A stretch of DNA of 64,000 nucleotides from Halotia branconii CENA392. GTDB lineage: Bacteria > Cyanobacteriota > Cyanobacteriia > Cyanobacteriales > Nostocaceae. Within the stretch, counting starts at the first letter, position 1. Each line of letters opens with the position of its first letter. The stretch spans positions 6,604,367 through 6,668,366 of the forward strand of contig NZ_CP124543.1 in assembly GCF_029953635.1 (NCBI RefSeq). Reading direction: 5' to 3'. The notes beneath the pieces were generated by a model. The model worked only from the letters and a program-made list of their open reading frames with translations. It made no database searches and was not told the DNA's origin. A program made the translations under genes and the position numbers. Below are positions 1 through 7,523 of this stretch, one piece after another.

Positions 1-48
1 AATCAATAGATCTATATAGAGCAAATGCTCGCTTTGAAGAAGCATACG

Positions 49-98
49 GCGATGCCTACAACAGAGGCATCGCGGATTTTAGATCAAATCTAAAATCC
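49..98 (-). terminator. Two tandem perfect hairpins just after pnp
   Basis: Two perfect inverted repeats lie directly downstream of the pnp stop. One has 9-bp arms at 49-57 and 65-73 (GCGATGCCT/AGGCATCGC). The other has 11-bp arms at 74-84 and 88-98 with a 3-base loop. Neither is followed by a T-run on the minus strand, so they may be 3'-end stabilisers or members of the interspersed palindromic repeats common in cyanobacteria rather than classical terminators. Confidence 0.45.
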
Positions 99-107
99 CC
101 AATCGAG

Positions 108-2264
108 TTACCGATTTACTGCCGCAGCTTCTCGCGCCGCAGCTGCTTGATCTGGGTGGATACCTAAGCGTGTGAGATTGATCCGTCCCTTATTGTCAAT
201 CTCGCGCACTTTGATAATCACTTCATCCCCGACTGCAACTTCATCTTCAACTTTGCCCACACGGTAGTCAGCTAATTGAGAAATGTGGATCATGCCTTCT
301 TTCCCAGGCAAAAATTCCACAAATGCACCAATTGGGATAATTCGAGTAATTCGACCTGCATAAACATCCCCTTCATGCAGCTTGCGAGTCATGCCTTGAA
401 CGATGTTACGGGCTTTTTTCGCTTTGCTCTCATCTACAGCAGAAATTGTCACCGTGCCATCATCTTCAATGTCGATTTTGGCTCCTGTTTCTTCAGTGAT
501 GCCCTTAATTGTTTTGCCTCCAGGGCCAATGACAAGACCGATCATGTCTGGATCAATCTTGATTGTCAGCAAACGTGGAGCATAAGGTGAGGTTTCAATA
601 CGTGGTTGCTCGATTGTTTGCAGCATTTTCTCTAGAATATGCAATCGAGCTGATTTAGCTTGGTGGACTGCTTGAGCAATAACTTCTAACGACAGACCGG
701 AGATTTTCATATCCATCTGTAAGGCGGTAATGCCAGTATCTGTGCCGGCAACTTTGAAGTCCATATCGCCCAAAAAGTCTTCAATGCCTTGAATGTCGGT
801 GAGGACTCGCACTTCATCCCCTTCTTTAATTAGACCCATTGCTGCACCGCTAACGGGTTTAAGAATTGGGACACCAGCATCCATCAGCGACAAGGTCGAA
901 CCACACACCGAACCCATTGAAGTGGAACCGTTAGAAGAAAGCACTTCCGATACGACACGAATCACGTAGGGGAATTGTTCTTTTGGTGGTAGCACAGGTA
1001 AAAGCGATCGCTCTGCTAAAGCGCCGTGACCAATTTCTCTTCTACCAGGGGCGCGTAATGGCTTGGTTTCCCCAACTGAAAAAGGTGGGAAATTATAATG
1101 ATGCAGGTAGCGTTTAGATTGGTCTGTTTGCAAATCATCGTTGAGGTTTTGGGCATCTCCCGGTGTACCGAGAGTACAAGTAGATAATACTTGGGTTAGC
1201 CCTCTGTTGAATAAGCCGCTGCCGTGGACTCGTTGAGGTAAGACCCCAACTTGACAAGAAACAGGACGTACTTCATCTAGTTTACGACCATCCACACGCA
1301 CGTTATCTTCAATGATTTGACGACGCATGAAGTGTTTGGTAATGCCTTTAAAAGTATTGCCCAATGCCTTGGTATTTGCGGTTGAGGCAACTTTAATTGG
1401 GTCTTCTTCTGGTAGCTCGGCGATCGCAGTAGCAATTGTTTCTTTGACTGCATCTAAAGCATCATCTCGTTCGGCTTTGGTAAACTGAAATTGAGCCAGG
1501 ATTTTCTTAATCTCATCGCTAGCGCGATCGCGGATATAATTTTCCAGAGTTTGGTCTACTTCTGGTGGTTCTTCCTGGACTAGTGTCAGACCTAGTTCTG
1601 CGACTAAATCTTGCTGTGCTTTGATTAAGTCTCGCACTGCTTCATAGCCAAAATCAATCGCCTCGATAATATCTCGCTCTGGCAACTGATTGGCTCCTGC
1701 TTCCACCATGATTACGCCATCTGGTGAACCTGCTACTACTAGATCCAAGTCTCCATTTTCAGCTTCTGCATAAGTGGGGTTAATAATAAAGTCATCTCCC
1801 ACTAAACCGACTCGTACCGCTGCCATTGGCCCATTAAAGGGAATTTGAGCAATCAAGGTAGCAATGGAAGCGCCTGTAACTGCTAATACATCGGGTGGAA
1901 CTAGCTCGTCCATCGACAGTGTTACGGCGATAATTTGCAAGTCATCCCGCAACCATGAGGGGAACAAAGGACGTAAGGGACGGTCTATCAAACGACTAGT
2001 AAGAATTGCTTTTTCTGGTGGACGACCTTCACGCCGCATGATTCCTCCAGGAATCCTACCCGCGGCATACATTCTTTCTTCGTAATCTACGGTAAGGGGT
2101 AGAAAATCAATACCTTCTCTACCCTTTGAGCGCGTAGCTGTCACCAAAACAGCTGTGTCCCCTGATTCTATCAAAACTGATCCACCAGCCTGGGGAGCTA
2201 GTAGGCCTACCTTCAGTCGAATATCCCTGCCATCGAAGGATATTGACTTATCAACTTCTGCCAT
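108..2264 (-). CDS. pnp: Polyribonucleotide nucleotidyltransferase (PNPase)
   Basis: This is a cytoplasmic 3'-5' phosphorolytic exoribonuclease that degrades RNA to nucleoside diphosphates and can add tails in reverse. The 718 residues fit the family (700-720). In order: a first RNase PH domain (about 12-145), an all-helical linker, a second RNase PH domain (about 320-550, with VDGRKLDEVRP and FNRGLTQ), a KH domain carrying GLVIGPGGKTIK (about 565-610) and a C-terminal S1 domain (about 630-700, GAFVEFLPGKEGMIHIS). The ATG at 2264 is preceded by AAGGA at normal spacing. The gene stands alone, divergent from the SNF2 helicase gene; the frequent bacterial partner rpsO is not adjacent. Two hairpins follow the stop. 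Confidence 0.97.
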   Translation of the reverse strand: MAEVDKSISFDGRDIRLKVGLLAPQAGGSVLIESGDTAVLVTATRSKGREGIDFLPLTVDYEERMYAAGRIPGGIMRREGRPPEKAILTSRLIDRPLRPLFPSWLRDDLQIIAVTLSMDELVPPDVLAVTGASIATLIAQIPFNGPMAAVRVGLVGDDFIINPTYAEAENGDLDLVVAGSPDGVIMVEAGANQLPERDIIEAIDFGYEAVRDLIKAQQDLVAELGLTLVQEEPPEVDQTLENYIRDRASDEIKKILAQFQFTKAERDDALDAVKETIATAIAELPEEDPIKVASTANTKALGNTFKGITKHFMRRQIIEDNVRVDGRKLDEVRPVSCQVGVLPQRVHGSGLFNRGLTQVLSTCTLGTPGDAQNLNDDLQTDQSKRYLHHYNFPPFSVGETKPLRAPGRREIGHGALAERSLLPVLPPKEQFPYVIRVVSEVLSSNGSTSMGSVCGSTLSLMDAGVPILKPVSGAAMGLIKEGDEVRVLTDIQGIEDFLGDMDFKVAGTDTGITALQMDMKISGLSLEVIAQAVHQAKSARLHILEKMLQTIEQPRIETSPYAPRLLTIKIDPDMIGLVIGPGGKTIKGITEETGAKIDIEDDGTVTISAVDESKAKKARNIVQGMTRKLHEGDVYAGRITRIIPIGAFVEFLPGKEGMIHISQLADYRVGKVEDEVAVGDEVIIKVREIDNKGRINLTRLGIHPDQAAAAREAAAVNR

Positions 2265-2828
2265 TCAGTTTTTTTTCCTTCTATTTTCGCTATTCTCTCT
2301 TCTGTGGCAATCCTAACATTTATGCCCTAAGGCTGACTTCTGTTACATACAAAGCTCAACAAGTCGTTTAATACTGAACACAATACATCCACAGGAGTAA
2401 ATTTGACTGCTTTTTGCCTGAGCAACTAGTAGTCTGTCAACCCAAAACCGTGCTGACTCAACTTTATAAGCTTTTCATTGATTAGGAATGGGTGGTTTAT
2501 TTCCGCCTAACTGTACTAGTTGTACAATAGAACCAGCGTGACAAGTATAGCTATACTAATCAGAAAAAAGTTTGATTTTAGATAAAACACTTTGTTGTGT
2601 GTAGCATTTTGGACACTTTGATTACTCAAGTAGTTTGTTTTTAGGAATTTATAATATAGTTCACCAACCTTTTTTATACTTGGTAAAAACGGATTATTTC
2701 GATATTTAATTTTTTATTTTATTATATAAGAATGTTATAAATCAATAATACTATTTATCAGCTAATAAAAAACGAAATAAACATGTATTTAATATCTTAA
2801 GTTTGACAAAAATCAAAGTAGCTAAAAA
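2265..2828. other. AT-rich divergent intergenic region (564 bp)
   Basis: This gap between pnp (minus) and the SNF2 helicase gene (plus) must hold both promoters. It becomes strongly AT-rich towards the helicase gene (about 2690-2790). I see no RNA gene, element copy or convincing operator in it. Confidence 0.6.
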
Positions 2829-5800
2829 ATGGCAATTTTACACGGAAATTGGTTGCACAAAAATCAAAGTAGTTGTTTATTTATTTGGGGAGAAACTTGG
2901 CGTTCATTGCGGGTAAATTTTCAGTTGGATGAATCTACAGATATACCTCTACATCCATTAGCTATGACATCTGTGGAGTTAAGTGAGTGGTTACAAGATT
3001 CACCAAAAATAAAAATTTCTCACTTCATGCAGTCATTCCAAGCTGCTATAACAAGTACTAATAAAAAGCCCAAAAAAACAACTTCTACAGAGATAAATCT
3101 ACCAAAAAAATGCCAAATAATTGCTTTACCCACTCATATTTCAGACAACAGTAAAGCAGCTAACGCATCTATGTTTCCTGTGCATTCTGCGAACTTGGGA
3201 CTTGAAATAGACTCGCCTCAATATCTACAACCGTGGCGAGTTGAAGGTTTTTGTCTCAATCCTAGCGAAGCAATCAAATTTTTGACTTCTATTCCTCTGA
3301 ATGCTGCGAATGGAGAAGATGCCTCTTTAGGTAAAGATTTACGTTTTTGGTCACAGATTGCTCGTTGGAGTTTAGATTTAATTTCGCGGTCGAAGTTTTT
3401 ACCCACTATCCAAAGGCAATCTGACAGTTCTATCGTTGCAAAATGGCAAGTACTTTTAGATAGTGCTATAGATGGAACCCGCTTAGAGAAATTTTCTGCG
3501 AAGATGCCATTAGCTTGCTGCACCTATCAAGAAAGCACTGAGTCGGCAGAAAAATACTTAGCAGTAGATTTACCTGTAGAACCTCAAGAATTATTACTAG
3601 AATTTCTCAACAATACAATAGATGCCCAAGTACGAGGGATGGTGGGTTCTCAACCTTTAATTGAAGCCAAAGTAATGGCATCTTTACCAATAGTGCTAAG
3701 ACAGTGGTTACAGGCTTTAACTAATGCATCTCACCCAATTGATGCTGACGTTATAGGAGTGGAACGACTGGAAGCGGCACTTAAAGCTTGGATGATGCCA
3801 CTGCAATACCAAATAACAGGGAAAAAACTGTTTCGTACCTGTTTGCAACTGCGTTCTCCAGAGTCTGGGGAAACAGATTGGATATTGGCGTATTTTCTTC
3901 AAGCAGCTGATGATCCCAATTTTTTAATAGATGCAGCCACAATTTGGAATAACCCAGTTGAGCAATTAATTTATCAAAATCGCACCATTGACCAACCGCA
4001 AGAAACATTTTTAAGGGGTTTGGGGTTAGCTTCAAGATTGTATCCAGTAATTGCTCCCAGCTTAGAAACTGCATCTCCTCAATTTTGTCATCTCAATCCA
4101 TTACAGGCTTATGAATTTATTAAGTCTGTGGCTTGGAGGTTTGAAGATAGTGGTTTAGGAGTGATTTTACCTCCTAGTTTGGCGAACCGCGAAGGTTGGG
4201 CAAATCGTTTGGGATTAAAAATTAGTGCTGAAACACAAAAGCAAAAGCAGGGAAGATTAGGGTTGCAAAGTTTACTCAATTTTCAGTGGCAGTTGGCAAT
4301 TGGGGGACAAACTATTTCTAAAACTGAGTTTGATCGGCTGGTAGCGTTGAATAGCCCACTAGTAGAAATTAATAACGAGTGGGTGGAGTTACGACCCCAA
4401 GATATTAAGACAGCCCAAGCTTTTTTTGCTTCTCGCAAAGATAAAATGGCACTTTCTTTAGAAGATGCTTTGCGCCTCAGCACTGGTGATACCCAAGCAA
4501 TTGAAAAGTTACCAGTAGTTAGCTTTGAAGCTTCTGGGGCATTACAAGAGTTGATTGGAACATTAGCGAATAATCAGGCGATCGCACCTTTACCCACACC
4601 AGCCAGCTTCCAGGGACAGCTACGACCTTATCAAGAACGTGGTGCAGCTTGGTTGGCTTTCTTAGAACGTTGGGGCTTGGGTGCATGTCTGGCGGACGAT
4701 ATGGGATTGGGTAAGACAATTCAATTTATTGCCTTTCTCCTGCACCTGAAAGAACAGGACGCACTAGAAAAACCAACTTTGTTAGTTTGTCCAACTTCTG
4801 TGTTAGGTAACTGGGAACGAGAAGTTAAAAAGTTTGCCCCTAGTTTAAAAGTTTTGCAATATCACGGCGATAAGCGCCCTAAAGGTAAAGCTTTTACAGA
4901 AGCAATCAAAAACCAAGACTTAGTGATTACTAGTTATTCACTAGTTTATCGAGATATCAAATTATTACAGAGCCTTTCTTGGCAGGCGATCGTTTTAGAT
5001 GAAGCTCAAAATGTCAAAAATCCAGAAGCGAAGCAATCACAAGCAATCCGACAATTAGAAACAACATTTCGCATTGCTTTAACAGGGACACCAGTAGAAA
5101 ATAGATTGCAAGAATTATGGTCTATTTTAGATTTTCTCAACCCTGGTTATTTAGGTAATCGCCAATTTTTTCAGCGGCGGTTTGCCATGCCAATTGAAAA
5201 ATATGGTGACATCGCTTCTTTAAATCAATTGCGTTCTTTAGTTCAACCTTTTATTTTGCGTCGACTGAAAACCGATCGCGACATTATTCAAGACTTGCCA
5301 GATAAGCAAGAAATGAATGTATTTTGTGGTCTGACTACCGAACAAGCTACACTTTATCAACAAGCAGTAGAGACATCTTTAACAGAAATTGAATCGGCTG
5401 AAGGATTACAACGTCGAGGCATGATTTTAGCTTTATTAGTTAAACTCAAACAAATCTGCAATCATCCAGCCCAATATTTAAAAGCAGGTACATTAGAAGA
5501 ACATCATTCTGCCAAATTGCAACGGCTAGAAGAAATGTTAGATGTAGCTTTAGCAGAAGGCGATCGCGCTTTAATATTTACCCAATTTGCGGAATGGGGC
5601 AAGTTACTCAAACCTCATTTAGAAAAGCAACTAGGGCGAGAGATATTATTTTTATATGGCAGCACCACTAAAAAACAACGTGAGGAAATGATTGATCGTT
5701 TCCAACACGATCCCCAAGGGCCACCAATTATGATTCTCTCTTTAAAAGCAGGTGGAGTAGGACTCAACTTAACTAGGGCAAATCATGTTTTCCACTTTGA

Positions 5801-6062
5801 TAGATGGTGGAATCCTGCGGTAGAAAATCAAGCCACAGACCGAGTCTTTCGCATTGGTCAAACCCGCAATGTGCAAGTACATAAATTTGTTTGTACTGGC
5901 ACATTAGAAGAAAAAATTCATGACATGATCGAAAGTAAAAAACAACTAGCAGAACAAGTAGTTAGTGCGGGTGAAGAGTGGTTAACTGAAATGGATACAG
6001 ACCAACTGCGTAACTTATTAATCCTTGACCGTAGCGCAGTCATTGAAGAGGATGAAGGGTAA
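2829..6062 (+). CDS. SNF2-family DEAD/DEAH helicase
   Basis: This 1077-residue protein is a SNF2/Rad54-type ATP-dependent DNA translocase. The first ~440 residues are a poorly conserved N-terminal region. A SNF2-associated segment follows (about 440-590, containing LEDALRLSTGD). The ATPase core has Walker A DDMGLGKT near residue 624, a DEAQ box near 725 and LTGTPVENRLQELW. The second RecA lobe carries ALIFTQFAEWG, LKAGGVGLNLT and DRVFRIGQT (about 1005-1012). The organisation is complete with no frame break. In cyanobacteria this subfamily usually sits beside a SWIM zinc-finger gene. Here the SWIM gene starts at 9906, separated by a minisatellite and a TIR/STAND gene pair. The role is probably chromatin or repair related; a defence role is not shown by the sequence. 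Confidence 0.93.
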   Translation: MAILHGNWLHKNQSSCLFIWGETWRSLRVNFQLDESTDIPLHPLAMTSVELSEWLQDSPKIKISHFMQSFQAAITSTNKKPKKTTSTEINLPKKCQIIALPTHISDNSKAANASMFPVHSANLGLEIDSPQYLQPWRVEGFCLNPSEAIKFLTSIPLNAANGEDASLGKDLRFWSQIARWSLDLISRSKFLPTIQRQSDSSIVAKWQVLLDSAIDGTRLEKFSAKMPLACCTYQESTESAEKYLAVDLPVEPQELLLEFLNNTIDAQVRGMVGSQPLIEAKVMASLPIVLRQWLQALTNASHPIDADVIGVERLEAALKAWMMPLQYQITGKKLFRTCLQLRSPESGETDWILAYFLQAADDPNFLIDAATIWNNPVEQLIYQNRTIDQPQETFLRGLGLASRLYPVIAPSLETASPQFCHLNPLQAYEFIKSVAWRFEDSGLGVILPPSLANREGWANRLGLKISAETQKQKQGRLGLQSLLNFQWQLAIGGQTISKTEFDRLVALNSPLVEINNEWVELRPQDIKTAQAFFASRKDKMALSLEDALRLSTGDTQAIEKLPVVSFEASGALQELIGTLANNQAIAPLPTPASFQGQLRPYQERGAAWLAFLERWGLGACLADDMGLGKTIQFIAFLLHLKEQDALEKPTLLVCPTSVLGNWEREVKKFAPSLKVLQYHGDKRPKGKAFTEAIKNQDLVITSYSLVYRDIKLLQSLSWQAIVLDEAQNVKNPEAKQSQAIRQLETTFRIALTGTPVENRLQELWSILDFLNPGYLGNRQFFQRRFAMPIEKYGDIASLNQLRSLVQPFILRRLKTDRDIIQDLPDKQEMNVFCGLTTEQATLYQQAVETSLTEIESAEGLQRRGMILALLVKLKQICNHPAQYLKAGTLEEHHSAKLQRLEEMLDVALAEGDRALIFTQFAEWGKLLKPHLEKQLGREILFLYGSTTKKQREEMIDRFQHDPQGPPIMILSLKAGGVGLNLTRANHVFHFDRWWNPAVENQATDRVFRIGQTRNVQVHKFVCTGTLEEKIHDMIESKKQLAEQVVSAGEEWLTEMDTDQLRNLLILDRSAVIEEDEG

Positions 6063-6116
6063 TTTCTGATTTCGATTAAGACAAGAGACACAAGAAGTCA
6101 CTGTCTCTACGAAGGA

Positions 6117-6485
6117 TTGGTTATTGTAAAGACGGCGATTTACTATATCTTTGTTCTAAACACCAACTTTCGAGTTCTGAACATCAACTTTCGTGTTTGG
6201 AACACCAACTGTCGCGTTCTAAACACCAACTTTCGAGTTCTGAACATCAATTTCCGAGTTCAGAACACCAACTTTCGCATTCCAAACACTAACTTCCGAG
6301 TTCTAAACACCAACTTCCGAGTTCTAAACACCAACTTCCGAGTTCTAAACACCAACTTCCGAGTTCTAAACACCAACTTCCGAGTTCTAAACACCAACTT
6401 TCGCGTTTGGAACATAAACTATCGAGTTCAGAACATAAACTTCCGCGTTCAGAACACCAACTTCCACGTTCTGGGAATGCCGTGA
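6117..6485 (+). CDS. Possible heptapeptide-repeat protein (doubtful)
   Basis: An open frame of 122 residues covers the whole minisatellite. A short hydrophobic leader (about residues 1-18) is followed by roughly 15 copies of a heptapeptide of the form V-x-N-x-N-F-R. It would begin at TTG without a convincing Shine-Dalgarno sequence. Because 21 is divisible by three, any frame without a stop in the unit stays open through the array, so the open frame alone is weak evidence. The silent variation at Phe and Arg codons is the only positive sign. I do not recognise a family. Confidence 0.25.
   Translation: MVIVKTAIYYIFVLNTNFRVLNINFRVWNTNCRVLNTNFRVLNINFRVQNTNFRIPNTNFRVLNTNFRVLNTNFRVLNTNFRVLNTNFRVLNTNFRVWNINYRVQNINFRVQNTNFHVLGMP
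6153..6467 (+). repeat. Minisatellite: 15 tandem 21-bp units
   Basis: Fifteen consecutive 21-base units occur without spacers. The consensus is GTTCTAAACACCAACTTYCG plus one base. Units 8-11 (6300-6383) are identical to each other. In one plus-strand frame (6117-6485, TTG start, no good ribosome binding site) the array reads as a heptapeptide VLNTNFR. The Phe (TTT/TTC) and Arg (CGA/CGC/CGT) codons vary mainly at silent positions, while residue 2 changes freely among L, W, Q and P. This hints at past or present coding use, but the array could equally be non-coding satellite DNA. It lies between the SNF2 and TIR genes. Confidence 0.9.
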
Positions 6486-6620
6486 GAAAATTATACAATC
6501 TTATAAAGTGTGAATCTTGTGTGTCTTGGCACTCAGAGCAGCTATAGAGCTAATCCCACAAGCATTAATTAGATATTTTTCTATTTAAAAATCTATTAGA
6601 CTTATTTCTTATCTAACTCT

Positions 6621-7433
6621 ATGGATGACCAAGAAGCACTACAGCAAACTCTCAACCGCGCCCGTCGCGCCCTCCAGATATTAGAAAACCAAAAAGCTGG
6701 TTATGGAATTAGAGTTCCAGTAGATTTGCAGATTGAACTAGAGGAGAAACAAAAAGAAGTCACCAGCCTAGAGGCACGATTGAGTCAGTTACAAAAAAAG
6801 CGCCCAGAAAGTGTACCTGATAATCTAGCAGACTATAATCATCAATCTTCCACACATCAGCCACCAGAAAGTCAAGAAAAAGAAGTTTTTATTTCCTACA
6901 CCTGGCGAGATAATCACAGCGAACCATTTGTACAACAACTAGAAAAAGCATTTCAGGCAAAAGGCATTACAATCATTCGGGATAAAAATGTAGTTGGCTA
7001 CAAACAACGATTTCAAAAGTTCATGCAGCGATTGAGCCGGGGCAAATGCGTAATTGTGGTAATCAGCGACCAATATTTAAAATCTGAAAATTGCATGTAT
7101 GAACTAGTCGAAATTGCCAAGAAGGGCAACCTTTATCATCGAATTTTCCCCATAGTTTTAGCAGATGCCCAAATTTATCAGCCGATTGCAAGAATTAAAT
7201 ATATTGAGTATTGGGAAAAGCAAATTCAAGACTTAAATAACGCGATGAAAACAGTTAACGCTGCTAATTTACAGGGATTTCGAGAAGAAATTGATCTATA
7301 TACTGAAATTCGTAATATGTTTGCTAATCTCATCAAGCTGCTGAAAGATATGAATACTTTGACACAAGACATTCATATACAATCAAACTTTGAGGCACTG
7401 CTCAAGGCAATTGAAGAAACTTTAGATGAGTAA
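6621..7433 (+). CDS. TIR-domain protein with N-terminal adaptor shared with the STAND neighbour
   Basis: The protein has 270 residues. Residues 1-58 are a charged helical domain that is 54/58 identical to the start of the next gene's product, the arrangement expected of an effector-associated (EAD-type) adaptor. A TIR domain follows from about residue 88, with EVFISYTWRD, a central strand CVIVVISD and SENCMYEL. Its E161 sits where NAD-cleaving TIR domains carry the catalytic glutamate. A helical tail (about 205-270) ends the protein. No membrane segment is seen. TIR domains of this kind commonly degrade NAD+ in bacterial immunity. Here recruitment or activation by the STAND partner through adaptor-adaptor contact is inferred. 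The ATG at 6621 has no clear Shine-Dalgarno sequence. The gene is 90 bp upstream of the STAND gene, with a strong hairpin between them. Confidence 0.9.
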   Translation: MDDQEALQQTLNRARRALQILENQKAGYGIRVPVDLQIELEEKQKEVTSLEARLSQLQKKRPESVPDNLADYNHQSSTHQPPESQEKEVFISYTWRDNHSEPFVQQLEKAFQAKGITIIRDKNVVGYKQRFQKFMQRLSRGKCVIVVISDQYLKSENCMYELVEIAKKGNLYHRIFPIVLADAQIYQPIARIKYIEYWEKQIQDLNNAMKTVNAANLQGFREEIDLYTEIRNMFANLIKLLKDMNTLTQDIHIQSNFEALLKAIEETLDE

Positions 7434-7462
7434 ACTAACTAATAGCATCTGCGGGGCTGCAA

Positions 7463-7493
7463 GATCCCCGACTTCTTCAAGAAGTCGGGGATC
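7463..7493. terminator. Perfect 15-bp hairpin repeat between TIR and STAND genes
   Basis: GATCCCCGACTTCTT and its exact complement are separated by one base. The same element recurs at 47864-47894, and variants occur at 10783-10811 and 11235-11267. It lies 30 bp after the TIR stop codon and could attenuate readthrough into the STAND gene. No T-run follows, so it may act as an mRNA 3'-end stabiliser or be a mobile palindromic repeat. Confidence 0.6.
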
Positions 7494-7523
7494 TGACCAC
7501 CAATTTATTCTTATCCAAATTCT

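Noticed and set aside
1..162. Plus-strand open frame at the window start (RANARFEEAYGD...)
   Set aside because: It runs through hairpin repeats into sequence antisense to pnp; no homology is recognised and no start lies in the window.
6153..6467. CRISPR array
   Set aside because: The 21-bp units are contiguous with no spacers and no cas genes are near; it is a minisatellite.
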